In this document: in pieces, positions 38,217 to 47,558 of the stretch | How the letters are laid out: every line of letters begins with the position of its first letter | Position numbering within the stretch: position 1 is the first letter of the stretch | DNA from: Sporolactobacillus inulinus | GTDB taxonomy: Bacteria > Bacillota > Bacilli > Bacillales > Sporolactobacillaceae | Length of the DNA: 64,000 nt | Direction: 5' to 3' | NCBI RefSeq assembly: GCF_006539285.1 | Contig: NZ_BJMS01000002.1 | Coordinates: 1-64,000, forward strand | Notes under the pieces: model-generated | Seen by the model: the letters and a program-made list of their open reading frames with translations, nothing else | Database searches by the model: none | Told to the model about the DNA's origin: nothing | Position numbers and translations under genes: made by a program

Positions 38217-39911
38217 TCAATTTGCTTCTTGGTCTTCATACAGTTCTGTGCGTTTCAGAATTTTCGGTTCTCTTTTTTCAACGGCATGAACTGCTGTTTC
38301 GACAGCCGACTGGTAGTCATAATTTCTGAAATGCTGTTCTGCTTTTTTTAACGCTTGGTCAATCTCAGCATCATCAGAACGGTACCGGTTCCCGTATTGG
38401 ATCATTTCTTCCGCAAATTTAGCCGTATCCACCAGTTTCTCGGTTCGCTGGAAAACATCATCGGCATCCTGACCGGCTTGCTCAAGCAGCTTCTGAACCA
38501 TCACCATATTAAGCGGTTTTTCGTCAAGCTTGGCATTTACTGCATTCAGCTGCTCTCCTGCTTTCTGCAATGCTGAAGCAAATGAACCCGGAACGCCGGG
38601 AAGATTACTTTTCAAAAGGATTTGTCTCGCTTCGTAAAGCTGATGCTTGAGGCTTTGGACCTGACCGCGCGCCTTCATTTCATCTTTGCGGAGTGCTTTT
38701 ATTTTTTGATTGAATTCATCGGCTACCGTCTCCATTTCAGACAGATCCGATTTAATGGCCTCCAATTTTTCATAAATGGCACTGAAGGCTTCCTGCTGCT
38801 GGTCGGTCTGCGTGTCAACATATACCGATTCAATCTTTTGAAATGACCGGCTTAGATCATGATGCATCTTCAAGTCCTCATCGGAAATATGATAACTGTC
38901 CTGAACCACAGCGGTTTCCTCGCTCAGATTCTTGATTTTTGTACCGATACGTGTCACATTGGTTTCGATTGCAGGCGCAAGCTCCTGCAGTCTTTGGCGA
39001 CTGACCGCTTCTTTTTCCAGTTGTGCATACAGCCAGTCCAGCTGGTCATGAATCCCCTTCAATCCATCCTCTGCTTCGTCAAGGGCCAGCTTGTTCACAG
39101 CCGTTTCCAGAAGAAGACGGTGTTTCTCCATTTCTTCCAGCTGCTCATCAATCTGCAGCTGATCTAAATAATAGCCGTCGTCGATCATCTCTTGTTTGCC
39201 TTGGCGAAGCTCTTTCATTTGATCCGGGATTGTTTTTCGAAGATCCTTATAGAGATCGGGAATGCGATTGATTTGATCAGACAGAACATCTGCAGCCTCA
39301 CGGACGTGTACGAGGATTTCGCGTGCATTAAGATAATTGCCGTTTTCGGTTTCCGCCGCGTAGTTCATCAATTGCGTTTCAACAGCTTTCATCGACTGTT
39401 CTAAAGCTGGAAGCGTTTTGTCGAACCGGCTTCTCTTTGTTATCATATTCTTTTTAATCTGATGAAAAGTTTCTTTGATCGGTGTGATATCCGTGCGGTT
39501 CTTCTCTTCACTTTCAACGATAAGGTTCAAATCTTTGATCATCTCATCAATGCTTTTTTGAATCGCGACGATCTTTTTATCGGTTTCTTTAACCTGCTGT
39601 TCCGCTTTATGAAAACGATATTTATCCGTCAATTCTTCTGCATTGAAGAGCATCTCCTCAAGGTTCGGCAGTGACTGGCTGACGATATTGTCCCAATCCT
39701 TGCGCCATTGATCGAATTTTTCCTCAGTATCTCCCGCCATGTTCAGCTGTTTAATTTTGGACAGTTCGGCAGCCACCGGCCGGTTCATTATTTCGACCCG
39801 TCGCTCCTCAACACGGTCGATTTCGCCGAACAGGCGCTTTCTCATCCAAGTGCCGTAACCAACGAGAAATACGATTACTAAAATCAAGCCTACCAGAACG
39901 TATAACAACAT
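38217..39911 (-). CDS. ezrA: Septation ring formation regulator EzrA
   Basis: Membrane-anchored inhibitor of FtsZ ring assembly at the poles. From the ATG at 39911 it has 564 residues (B. subtilis 562). An N-terminal membrane helix (LLYVLVGLILVIVFLVGYG at 2-20) is followed by spectrin-like coiled-coil repeats to the end. The longer reading upstream lacks a ribosome-binding site. A weak promoter (TTGACC, 19 bp, TACAAT) lies upstream near 39970-40000. Confidence 0.94.
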   Translation of the reverse strand: MLLYVLVGLILVIVFLVGYGTWMRKRLFGEIDRVEERRVEIMNRPVAAELSKIKQLNMAGDTEEKFDQWRKDWDNIVSQSLPNLEEMLFNAEELTDKYRFHKAEQQVKETDKKIVAIQKSIDEMIKDLNLIVESEEKNRTDITPIKETFHQIKKNMITKRSRFDKTLPALEQSMKAVETQLMNYAAETENGNYLNAREILVHVREAADVLSDQINRIPDLYKDLRKTIPDQMKELRQGKQEMIDDGYYLDQLQIDEQLEEMEKHRLLLETAVNKLALDEAEDGLKGIHDQLDWLYAQLEKEAVSRQRLQELAPAIETNVTRIGTKIKNLSEETAVVQDSYHISDEDLKMHHDLSRSFQKIESVYVDTQTDQQQEAFSAIYEKLEAIKSDLSEMETVADEFNQKIKALRKDEMKARGQVQSLKHQLYEARQILLKSNLPGVPGSFASALQKAGEQLNAVNAKLDEKPLNMVMVQKLLEQAGQDADDVFQRTEKLVDTAKFAEEMIQYGNRYRSDDAEIDQALKKAEQHFRNYDYQSAVETAVHAVEKREPKILKRTELYEDQEAN

Positions 39912-40120
39912 ACGGAATTTCCCCCATTCTCGCATGGAACCTCGCATTGCTTCTATATGTTTACATTGTAACAAAATATTGCGGTTTAAGGTCAATAAAT
40001 TAAGCAAACTGTCGTTTTTTATGTGACTAAAGCAAAGTTCTGTTTTTTTATCAAGTCATCGGTACCCTTCGCGGAAAACAGTTTTAACGCCCCAACTTAA
40101 GCTTCTCCAAATACAAATAA

Positions 40121-40155
40121 GCTCGCCAGTATTGTAAAATCACTCGCTGACGAGC
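40121..40155 (-). terminator. Possible terminator of refZ
   Basis: Arms GCTCGCCAG (40121-40129) and CTGACGAGC (40147-40155) pair over 9 bp with one wobble and a 17-nt loop. A short T-rich stretch follows on the minus strand. It lies 37 bp past the refZ stop. Confidence 0.4.
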
Positions 40156-40191
40156 ACGCTGCATCTATTCGTTTCGAAATAACGGACACCG

Positions 40192-40842
40192 TCAGGCGCG
40201 CTGCAAGCGTCGATCCAGCCCGCATGCCCACTCATTAATAAAGCGCAAATATTGGATGCGAAAGGACGGTTCGCTTGGCTGCATAAAAAAGACTTCTCTA
40301 AAATATTGGGGCTGAAGAAACGGTTGTATGATCAAATCACGATAGTGAATAATCGCAAATTCAAGTTGGATCGGACGCAATGACTGCTCGTGAAACAAAT
40401 GCTGAAAGAGATTGATGAACAAAAATTTTTCCTTAATCAAATAACTCGACATTAATTCTCTAACCAGCTGATTGTCAAACGTCATTTCGCGATGGACGAA
40501 ACGTGAAAGATAGAATGCGTGCTGCTGATAGCGAATCAATTGATCCGCAAGTTCAGTCAGACAGTCAGCTGCAGATTTGTTTTCCATTACGATTTGCTCC
40601 GTGTCTTCTAGCGTAGACAAATACCCCTCGAAGAAAGCGGCCATTAAATACTCCAGCAAACCTTGTTTCCCGCCGAAATAATAGGAAACAAGTGCCACGT
40701 TAACCCCGGCATCCGATGCAATCGCGCGAACAGAAACCCCATCGTATCCACTCATCGTGAACAGTTTCAGCGCTGAATGCACCACAGCATCCTTCGTTTT
40801 ATTTCCGCTTGCTTGATTCACACGTTTCGCCTGCATCCACAT
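40192..40842 (-). CDS. refZ: TetR-family regulator RefZ (YttP)
   Basis: TetR-type DNA-binding protein, 216 residues. In B. subtilis RefZ binds near the origin and adjusts FtsZ ring placement at the start of sporulation. The HTH lies at about 30-60 (GVSVRAIASDAGVNVALVSYYFGGKQGLLEYLM), a close match to the RefZ subfamily. The helical C-terminal domain is about 140 residues. Position between ezrA and ytsP-rpsD matches yttP. Confidence 0.85.
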   Translation of the reverse strand: MWMQAKRVNQASGNKTKDAVVHSALKLFTMSGYDGVSVRAIASDAGVNVALVSYYFGGKQGLLEYLMAAFFEGYLSTLEDTEQIVMENKSAADCLTELADQLIRYQQHAFYLSRFVHREMTFDNQLVRELMSSYLIKEKFLFINLFQHLFHEQSLRPIQLEFAIIHYRDLIIQPFLQPQYFREVFFMQPSEPSFRIQYLRFINEWACGLDRRLQRA

Positions 40843-41002
40843 TCGCTCCTTTTCTTGAACAGATCCTGCCCGTCCTCTTACTATTATATATGTTCGACTC
40901 TAAATACCTCTTCCCTCTCAGAACCTTTCGACATCAGAGCTGAAAAATACGGATTGTTCTGCTAAAATTAGAGTAAATTCTCTAATGATCGAGGTGGAAA
41001 TA

Positions 41003-41452
41003 ATGAATTCTGTCAATAAAACAAGAATTCAGGTTCTCGAATCCTTAATCAAGGATGAACCCAATCGAATAACAAATTTGGCAAATGCCTCTGCGTGGTT
41101 AAATGAATGCCTTGATAAAATAAATTGGGTGGGCTTTTATTTAGTAGAAAACAACGAGCTTGTTCTTGGTCCATTCCAGGGAAAAACCGCCTGTGTACGC
41201 ATTACAATCGGCAAGGGTGTTTGCGGGACAGCAGCAAAAGAACGTGAAATCCTTCGCGTTCCTGATGTTCATGAATTTCCGGGACATATTGCCTGTGACG
41301 CTGCATCACGATCGGAAATTGTGGTTCCATTGATTAAAGGAGGCACCTTGATCGGCGTTCTCGATATCGACAGCCCGATCTGCGACCGTTTCTCAGAAAA
41401 TGATCAACAATTTCTTGAAGCGTTTGCTGAAACATTAGTTGCCTACCTCTAG
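41003..41452 (+). CDS. msrC: Free methionine-(R)-sulfoxide reductase YtsP (GAF domain)
   Basis: Single GAF-domain enzyme (149 residues) that reduces free methionine R-sulfoxide. All three redox cysteines of the active fRMsr family are present: KTACVRITIGKGVCGTAAK (two) and GHIACDAAS (the third). So this is likely an enzyme rather than a sensor. The start is the ATG 5 nt after GAGGTGG; an ATG six codons earlier lies upstream of that site. Its stop is 2 bp before the rpsD -35. Confidence 0.88.
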   Translation: MNSVNKTRIQVLESLIKDEPNRITNLANASAWLNECLDKINWVGFYLVENNELVLGPFQGKTACVRITIGKGVCGTAAKEREILRVPDVHEFPGHIACDAASRSEIVVPLIKGGTLIGVLDIDSPICDRFSENDQQFLEAFAETLVAYL

Positions 41453-41454
41453 GC

Positions 41455-41484
41455 TTGACATGTTCTCCTGAAAAAGGGTATAAT
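41455..41484 (+). promoter_or_regulatory. Sigma-A promoter of rpsD
   Basis: TTGACA (41455-41460), 18 bp, TATAAT (41479-41484): both hexamers match consensus exactly. It yields a leader of roughly 215 nt before rpsD. Confidence 0.9.
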
Positions 41485-41489
41485 CGCTT

Positions 41490-41690
41490 TCGTGTAAAAG
41501 ACGGCAGCACTGCATGGCTTCAAAGCCCTTCTATTTTGTTCCTCTTAGTGAAGAGGTGTACTGCGTAACCTAGACTGCCTGGGCGAAGGTGCAAGATAGC
41601 AAAATATCTTTGACGCGCGTGCAGAGGTGTCATTTTATACCGCTTGAGTTTGTTTGTGGGCTTACCGCAAACACTCTCGAATAAAATGAC
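41490..41690 (+). promoter_or_regulatory. Structured rpsD leader, probable S4 autoregulatory RNA
   Basis: The untranslated leader folds into several stems. The last is very strong: GTCATTTTAT (41629-41638) pairs with ATAAAATGAC (41681-41690), enclosing GAGTTTG with CAAACACTC. Its 3' arm touches the GAAGGAGGAG ribosome-binding site (41691-41700). B. subtilis rpsD is known to be repressed by its own product through the leader. The same mechanism is inferred here from position and folding, not shown. Confidence 0.75.
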
Positions 41691-41707
41691 GAAGGAGGAG
41701 TCATTCA

Positions 41708-42310
41708 ATGGCTCGATATACTGGTCCAGTTTGGAAAAAGTCCCGTCGTTTGGGTATTTCACTCAGCGGCACGGGCAAAGAACTCGAAAGACGTCCTTAT
41801 GCTCCGGGTCAGCATGGTCCGACCCAACGGATTAAGCTGTCTGAATATGGTCGTCAGCAACAAGAAAAACAAAAACTGCGTTTCATGTACGGTTTAAATG
41901 AGCGCCAATTCCGCCGCACCTTTGATGATGCTGCGAAAATGAAAGGTGTTCATGGTGAAAACTTCATGGTTCTGCTTGAATCCCGTCTCGATAACCTCGT
42001 TTATCGTCTCGGTCTTGCAAGAACACGCAGACAATCACGTCAGCTCGTAAATCACGGTCACATCACCGTTAACGGTAAACGTGTCGACATTCCGTCTTAT
42101 CGCGTAAAAACCGGCGATACGATTGGTGTACGTGAAAAATCACGCAACCTTGTGATTATTAAGGACGCTCTGGAAACAAATGCGTTTGTTCCGGAATACC
42201 TGACTTTTGATGAGAAGACGCTGGAAGGCACCTACAACCGTCTTCCTGAACGTTCGGAACTCCCTGCAGAGATTACCGAAGCAATGATCGTCGAATTCTA
42301 CTCAAAATAA
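41708..42310 (+). CDS. rpsD: 30S ribosomal protein S4
   Basis: Primary 16S rRNA-binding protein that nucleates assembly of the small subunit body and acts as a translational fidelity protein. It is 200 residues. It shows [16 protein letters not shown], the [18 protein letters not shown] loop of the Firmicutes form without zinc cysteines, and the S4 RNA-binding motif [19 protein letters not shown] followed by [11 protein letters not shown]-like sequence. It stands alone; tyrS, its usual divergent neighbour, is missing. Confidence 0.98.
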   Translation: MARYTGPVWKKSRRLGISLSGTGKELERRPYAPGQHGPTQRIKLSEYGRQQQEKQKLRFMYGLNERQFRRTFDDAAKMKGVHGENFMVLLESRLDNLVYRLGLARTRRQSRQLVNHGHITVNGKRVDIPSYRVKTGDTIGVREKSRNLVIIKDALETNAFVPEYLTFDEKTLEGTYNRLPERSELPAEITEAMIVEFYSK

Positions 42311-42324
42311 TGAGTCCTGCATTA

Positions 42325-42356
42325 AACCTTTCCGGGTTTCTCGGAAAGGTTTTTTA
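42325..42356 (+). terminator. Terminator of rpsD
   Basis: AACCTTTCCG (42325-42334) pairs with CGGAAAGGTT (42342-42351) and is followed by T6. It lies 15 bp past the stop. Confidence 0.95.
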
Positions 42357-42506
42357 ATTATCAAGACGCATGGCCATCACTGCAACGCGCAACACGCATT
42401 AATTCTTTTCTTCCTTATCGATTTACGCTAATATATAAGAAGCTTTAATGAAACTTTTCGAATGTTACATGATAACTATGACTAACCATTAAGAGGAGAT
42501 TTGCGA

Positions 42507-45158
42507 ATGCATGCCCCATTAAAAAGCTTTTCCGATTTTTTCGACCGGTTGGCGGAAAAATGGGCGACCAGCTCAGTCATCCAAAACGCGCAATCCATAA
42601 CAAACATTATATGGAATTCATTTTTATTCACGCTGTCTTTGCTTCTGATCGGATCCTTTTTTGCAGCAGGAACCGTGAGCGGCTATTTCGCTGCTTTAGT
42701 ACGCGATCAGCCTGCTCTAAGCTACGAGACAATGAAGCATGACATTGACAATTACTCAGAGAGCAGCATCACCTATTTTGCCGGAAAAATCCCGATTGGG
42801 AAAATGAACAGCGATCTCGTGCAGACCCGAACACGATTAAAGGAGACCTCTCCTGCCCTCATCCATGCAGTGATTGCGACCGAAGACGAACTCTTTTATC
42901 AACATAAAGGGGTTGTCCCGAAAGCGATCCTCAGAGCGAGTACAGAAGAAGTGTTACATAGGCCCCAAGCCACGGGCGGAAGTTCAATCACGCAGCAATT
43001 GGTTAAAAACCAAATCCTTACGAATGAAGTCTCTAATGAACGTAAATTCAAAGAAATTCTGCTCGCGCTGCGCGTAGAACGCTATTTCTCAAAAGATGAA
43101 ATTCTTGAATCCTACTTTAACATGGCTTCATTCGGACGAGACTCATCCGGAAAAAATATAAATGGTGCTGCAACTGCGGCTGAAGGAATTTTCGGCGTTA
43201 AGGCAAACAAGCTCTCAATCCCGCAGGCCGCATATATTGCCGGATTACCGAAAAATCCGTTTTCATACTCCCCGTTTCAAAATCACGGCGGGCTTAAGAA
43301 AGATCTCTCTGCCGGAATCAATCGCGCGCACTCCGTACTGAAGCGTATGTACGCTGCCGGTTACATCAACAAAGATGAATTGAATCAGGCGCTCAAGTAT
43401 GACTATAAAAAACACTTTGCGAAACCAAGCAAAACGATCAATGATGATTATCCTTATCTATCCAAAGAAATCGAAAATCGCTCCGCCATAATCCTTGCCA
43501 AAATGATGGCACAGAGCCAAGGATACAGCAGCGATAAGCTTTATAACGATTATCTCAAGTACAAAAATATCGTATACGAAGATAACCACGGAATCTATAA
43601 AGGAAAAAGTTTGCAGGAAATCGCAAAAATCCATGATTACAACGCGGCAACGCTGACGGATCACTATAATCTATTCAAGGAATTCATGAGCAATGCAGCG
43701 GTAAAATTGGAAAGCGGCGGCTACCGGATTTATACAACAATCAATAAATCGATTTACGATGATATGGAGTTGTTTGCCCAAAATTATTCCGGATACAGTC
43801 CGGATCAAATTGCGCGCGATGCAAAAGGAAAAATACTTGAAGTGACCGGTCGCGACGGCAAAAAAGTACCGGTAAAAGATCCGATGCAAGTTGGGTCGAT
43901 TCTGATTGAGAATAAAACAGGTAAAATCATCAGTTTCGTCGGCGGACGCGGATTTAACCAGTCACAACTAAACTATGCGACCGAAGTTCCGCGTCAGAAC
44001 GGATCCACAATGAAACCTCTGCTCGTCTATGCACCGGCGCTGGAACTTGGGCTTATTCAGCCAGGCTCGATCGTCGCCGATCTTCCCTACAAACGGATGA
44101 TTAACGGCAAATTGTACGCACCGACAAACTATGGCACCACATCAACCAGTGGAGCTTTCCACGGTTTTGAAACGGCTCGTGCAGCTTTGGCCGCATCTCA
44201 TAACGTGCCTGCGGTCAGTGTCTTTACCCGCCTAAGTGCAAAAACAAATACGGCACCGGATTACTTGAAGAAGATGGGCATCACTTCCTTGGTTGGTTCG
44301 GACGGTTACAATGTTTCCGCCGCACTCGGGGGAATCAACCGCGGCATTACCATTGAAGAAAATACGGATGCCTATACGACCTTTGCGAATAACGGAAACT
44401 TCGTTGATGCCTATATGATCGATCACATTACTGACAGCAACGGCAAAGTCATTTATCAGCATAAGACGGAACCGGTAAACGTTTTTTCGCAGCAAGCGAA
44501 CTATGAAATGTTGGATATGATGCGTGATGTCTTTAAGTACGGAACCGGCAGAGCATTGCCCGGAATGCTCAATTTTTCCGCCGACTGGGCTGGAAAAACC
44601 GGTACGTCACAGGATTGGCGCGACTCATGGCTGGTTGCTTCAAACCCGAATATCACAATGGGCGTTTGGAATGGGTACGCGCATAACCAACAGCTAAACC
44701 ATGCCCGCTATTCGGAACAAACACGCACGCTGTTTGCTGGCTTTGCAAATCGTGCCTATAACGTCGATCCTGAACTGATGGCGCCGAAAGATCGATTCAA
44801 ACAGCCTGAAGGTGTTTCAAAACTAGTCTATGATGGACTGACCGGTGGAAAACCAACGGGCTACTCCAAGGCGGCGGGCTTTGAGGTCAACGATTTAATG
44901 AATGCAAAATACGAACCTAGAGATGAAATAGAGGCTCTTGAGCCATTGACGCCAAAGCAGCCTGATGTAGAAGACCCGGCACAAGATCCAAATCTGATTC
45001 CTGGCCAAAATGATGGAAATGAAGCGGAACAGCCGCAAGAAAATGAACAGTCTCAAAATGGACTGTTCCGAATAAAGCCCGACTTCCTTCAATCACATTT
45101 TCCATACACAGATCTGAAGGCTGCGAGGCCGGAACTTCTTGGCAAAATTCATCCTTAA
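42507..45158 (+). CDS. Class A penicillin-binding protein (PBP1A type)
   Basis: Bifunctional peptidoglycan synthase of 883 residues. A cytoplasmic tail and membrane helix (about 28-58) precede the GT51 glycosyltransferase with VIATEDELFYQHKGV (catalytic Glu), GGSSITQQLVKN and RVERYFSKDEILESYFN. The transpeptidase has the nucleophile in NGSTMKP, the SHN triad in AASHNVPAV and the AGKTGTSQDWRDSW box. A long insert (about 320-390) separates the halves. The last 60-70 residues are rich in Pro, Gln, Asn and Glu and look disordered. The ATG at 42507 is 8 nt after GAGGAG. I cannot equate it with a single B. subtilis pbp gene. Confidence 0.93.
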   Translation: MHAPLKSFSDFFDRLAEKWATSSVIQNAQSITNIIWNSFLFTLSLLLIGSFFAAGTVSGYFAALVRDQPALSYETMKHDIDNYSESSITYFAGKIPIGKMNSDLVQTRTRLKETSPALIHAVIATEDELFYQHKGVVPKAILRASTEEVLHRPQATGGSSITQQLVKNQILTNEVSNERKFKEILLALRVERYFSKDEILESYFNMASFGRDSSGKNINGAATAAEGIFGVKANKLSIPQAAYIAGLPKNPFSYSPFQNHGGLKKDLSAGINRAHSVLKRMYAAGYINKDELNQALKYDYKKHFAKPSKTINDDYPYLSKEIENRSAIILAKMMAQSQGYSSDKLYNDYLKYKNIVYEDNHGIYKGKSLQEIAKIHDYNAATLTDHYNLFKEFMSNAAVKLESGGYRIYTTINKSIYDDMELFAQNYSGYSPDQIARDAKGKILEVTGRDGKKVPVKDPMQVGSILIENKTGKIISFVGGRGFNQSQLNYATEVPRQNGSTMKPLLVYAPALELGLIQPGSIVADLPYKRMINGKLYAPTNYGTTSTSGAFHGFETARAALAASHNVPAVSVFTRLSAKTNTAPDYLKKMGITSLVGSDGYNVSAALGGINRGITIEENTDAYTTFANNGNFVDAYMIDHITDSNGKVIYQHKTEPVNVFSQQANYEMLDMMRDVFKYGTGRALPGMLNFSADWAGKTGTSQDWRDSWLVASNPNITMGVWNGYAHNQQLNHARYSEQTRTLFAGFANRAYNVDPELMAPKDRFKQPEGVSKLVYDGLTGGKPTGYSKAAGFEVNDLMNAKYEPRDEIEALEPLTPKQPDVEDPAQDPNLIPGQNDGNEAEQPQENEQSQNGLFRIKPDFLQSHFPYTDLKAARPELLGKIHP

Positions 45159-45184
45159 TCAACTCGGATTAATGAAGACAAATA

Positions 45185-45365
45185 GGGCTGTGCCCAGCCC
45201 TTAACTTCCACAGGACGCGGTGGTCGCGTTGTGCACGAACAACACTCCAGCTGCTCGCACAGGGTGCGACCGCGGACATCCGGGAGCCCCCTCAGACATG
45301 CAAGAATCTGCGGGGCTCCTTTGGCTTGCGATCAACAGAGCCGCTCCGCAGGCGCCCGAGCGCTT
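45185..45365 (+). repeat. Intergenic mosaic repeat, copy C
   Basis: Starts with a GGGCTG-TGCC-CAGCCC hairpin, then CTTAACTTCC, ACAGGACGCGG, GTTGTGCACGAAC and CACTCCAGCTGCTCGC (shared with 6549 and 58761). It continues with CTCAGACATGC and GCGATCAACAGAGCCGCTCC plus GCAGGCGCCCGAGC (shared with 61843). GGAGCCCC and GGGGCTCC (45283-45290 and 45312-45319) form inverted arms. It is therefore a composite of modules seen separately elsewhere. Confidence 0.8.
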
Positions 45366-45424
45366 TCGCGTCTTCCGCTTGCCAAAACAGCAAAATCAAA
45401 ATGATAAATCTTTCACCTGTAAAA

Positions 45425-45471
45425 AAAAAGCCTCCCTGCTGATGTGAATCACAACAGCAGGGAGGCTTTTT
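45425..45471. terminator. Terminator of ccpA (bidirectional)
   Basis: A 17-bp perfect stem (45425-45441 with 45455-45471) has further pairing inside and A/T runs at both ends. It lies 30 bp past the ccpA stop and can also end readthrough from the penicillin-binding protein gene. Confidence 0.93.
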
Positions 45472-45500
45472 CGGTAACTTTTTTTGCTCGTGTTCCTCAT

Positions 45501-46499
45501 TTATTTTGTTGAATTACGCCAATCAATGCGATGCGGAAGTTGAACCGTGATTGAGTCGACTTTTTCATTGTTCATCAGTTTTGTCAAGAGACGCATCGCC
45601 ACCGCGCCGATATCATACGTAGGTTCAGCGATGCTTGAGAGCGTCGGGCGAACCATTTGCACCAGTCGCGTATTTTCGCTGCTGACTACTTCAACATCCT
45701 CAGGAACTTTTAATCCTTCATCTTGCGCCTCATTAATGACACCGATTGCCATTTCATCTGAATCAACGAAAATGGCCGTTGGCTTTATGTCCTGATTCAA
45801 GAACTGCGCAGCTGCTTCTTTGCCGGACTCATAGCTGTAATCGCCCTCTGTGACCAGAGCCTCATTAAATGTCAGCCCGTGGGCTTCAAGCGCACGTTTG
45901 TAACCATTCAGCTTGTGCTTGCCATTAAGCGGAATGTCAGTTGGGCCGTTGATAAAGCCTATGCGTTCATTCCCTGATTCAGCCAGCTTAGAAATAACTT
46001 CGAACACGGCTTGTTCGTAATCAATATTCACCGAAGGAATCTCATGCTGCTCGTCCACTGTCGATGCAAGAACAATCGGTACATTGGCTTGTTTGAATTC
46101 TTCAATATGCTCCTGATCAATTTTACCGCCCATAAAGACGATTCCGTCAACCTGCTTACCGAGCAAGGTTTGGATCAAATGAATTTCTTTATCTTTGTTT
46201 TGGTCCGAGTTGCAAAGAATGATATTGTATTTGTACATCGTTGCAATATCCTCAATACCGCGTGCAAGCTCCGAGAAATAAACGCTTGAAATGTCGGGAA
46301 TGATGACCCCTACCGTTGTTGTTTTTTTGCTTGCAAGACCTCGAGCAACAGCATTTGGTCGATAGCCAAGCCTTTTTATTGCCTCAGATACCTTCTTCCG
46401 TGTTGTCGGTTTTACATTCGGGTTGCCGTTTACCACTCGCGAAACGGTAGCCATCGAAACGCCAGCTTCTCTGGCTACATCATAAATCGTTGCGCTCAA
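45501..46499 (-). CDS. ccpA: Catabolite control protein A
   Basis: LacI-family regulator that, bound to HPr-Ser-P, represses or activates carbon-use genes at cre sites. It is 332 residues. The HTH and hinge are at 1-60 ([22 protein letters not shown], then [14 protein letters not shown]). The periplasmic-binding-protein-like core begins [24 protein letters not shown], as in CcpA rather than other LacI members. It stands alone between two repeat-bearing gaps; aroA, its usual upstream neighbour, is missing. Confidence 0.96.
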   Translation of the reverse strand: MSATIYDVAREAGVSMATVSRVVNGNPNVKPTTRKKVSEAIKRLGYRPNAVARGLASKKTTTVGVIIPDISSVYFSELARGIEDIATMYKYNIILCNSDQNKDKEIHLIQTLLGKQVDGIVFMGGKIDQEHIEEFKQANVPIVLASTVDEQHEIPSVNIDYEQAVFEVISKLAESGNERIGFINGPTDIPLNGKHKLNGYKRALEAHGLTFNEALVTEGDYSYESGKEAAAQFLNQDIKPTAIFVDSDEMAIGVINEAQDEGLKVPEDVEVVSSENTRLVQMVRPTLSSIAEPTYDIGAVAMRLLTKLMNNEKVDSITVQLPHRIDWRNSTK

Positions 46500-46559
46500 T
46501 GCTCATTCCTCCTCAAAATCCACCATTTTTCTATAGTCAGCCTGAACCCCGTCCACGCT

Positions 46560-46614
46560 CTATAACGTTTTCATTTTTGAGTAAGTCAAATACGCATCAA
46601 TGATCCATTGATGC
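46560..46614 (-). promoter_or_regulatory. ccpA promoter region with palindrome and cre-like site
   Basis: On the minus strand TTGACT (46584-46589) is followed by TGAAAACGTTATAG (46560-46573), a cre-like sequence with two mismatches at one end. It overlaps the likely -10 (TATAGA, 19 bp spacing, not ideal). Immediately upstream of the -35 is a perfect palindrome, 9-bp arms GCATCAATG and CATTGATGC with a 3-nt spacer (46594-46614), looking like an operator for an unknown regulator. The rest of the 337-bp gap holds a partial repeat near 46781. Confidence 0.45.
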
Positions 46615-46780
46615 CTATTTTTAATAATAACAAATTTCGACATGATGTGCTATATTTTTTTGACAAGGCCGCGCGGGATTGCATGCGTTTTCCGCAGATA
46701 CATTAGGAGCTGGACAGGCTGGATAATTACTGCCACTATGTATGCGGCTGATTCATCGATCTTGAACTTGAGTGACGAGT

Positions 46781-46812
46781 GACACTTCAGCTGCTCGCAT
46801 CAACAGGGCGGG
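46781..46812 (+). repeat. Intergenic mosaic repeat, truncated copy D
   Basis: GACACTTCAGCTGCTCGCAT followed by CAACAGGGCG matches the first 30 bases of the copy at 26849 almost exactly and then stops. No GCAGGCGCC end is present, so this is a fragment. Confidence 0.65.
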
Positions 46813-46836
46813 CCGTGCGAGCGATCGGTAAACGGA

Positions 46837-47118
46837 TCAGTAGTCCTTCGGGATTGGAATCATCTGTTCTTTTTCCTCTTGATCCTTTCTCGCTGCAGCT
46901 GTCAATTGATGCGTCAGATCGATCGACTTGTGCTTAGCGACTTGAAACAGGTCTTCGCTTCTTCCTTTAAGCGCTATACTTTCTTGCTGCATTTGCTGCA
47001 CGATCTTTTTCCCGGAAGGAGCAGCTGTGAAAAAAACCGCTGTAGCGCCAAGCAACCCGCCCCAAATCAGACCGGAAATGAAAGCCGCACGTTTACCTGT
47101 TGTGCTTGTCATGCTCAT
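46837..47118 (-). CDS. ytxH: YtxH-like general stress membrane protein
   Basis: Small protein (93 residues) with an N-terminal glycine-rich membrane helix (AAFISGLIWGGLLGATAVFFTA at about 11-32) and a charged, helical cytoplasmic tail, typical of the YtxH family of stress-induced proteins. It lies 17 bp after ytxG. The third gene of the B. subtilis set, ytxJ, is not present. Confidence 0.8.
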   Translation of the reverse strand: MSMTSTTGKRAAFISGLIWGGLLGATAVFFTAAPSGKKIVQQMQQESIALKGRSEDLFQVAKHKSIDLTHQLTAAARKDQEEKEQMIPIPKDY

Positions 47119-47135
47119 GATTCAAACACTTCCTC

Positions 47136-47558
47136 TCACTGATTTGTTTTGCGAGCATTTTGCCAACGGTTAAACAAATCGATGGCGGCCCTGCCCCATT
47201 GAACCGTACGTGCCACTTTATCGGATTGCTCCATTCCTTTATTTTCAATGCTCGCCGAAACGCGTTTAACTGAAGTGTTAATGGTTCCAAGTGATTGTCC
47301 AAAGCCTTCAACGGCATCGAAAACACTATTTAAGCTGTTCGACTTTTTCTGCAAGTCTACTGCAAGACCATTTGTCCGGTGCAGCAGCTCCGTCGTCTCT
47401 TCAGTCAAACCTTTCATTTGCTCCTGAACATCTTCAAGCGTTGAGGCTACATCTTCCATCGTTTTTTGAGCAGCACTCAGTGTTTGTGACAAGAAATAAA
47501 CCAGAACAGCAAATGCGATCGCAATAACAGCAACGGCTAAGTACAAAATAATGATCAC
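47136..47558 (-). CDS. ytxG: DUF948 protein YtxG
   Basis: 140 residues: an N-terminal membrane helix (IILYLAVAVIAIAFAVLVYFL at 2-22), then a long coiled coil (about 25-110) of the DUF948 type. It is cotranscribed with ytxH; in B. subtilis the operon is under stress and stationary-phase control. The molecular role is unknown. Confidence 0.85.
   Translation of the reverse strand: MIIILYLAVAVIAIAFAVLVYFLSQTLSAAQKTMEDVASTLEDVQEQMKGLTEETTELLHRTNGLAVDLQKKSNSLNSVFDAVEGFGQSLGTINTSVKRVSASIENKGMEQSDKVARTVQWGRAAIDLFNRWQNARKTNQ

Noticed and set aside
45220-45447. Open frame inside the repeat copy at 45185
   Set aside because: It lies wholly in repeat DNA and the ccpA terminator; no ribosome-binding site.
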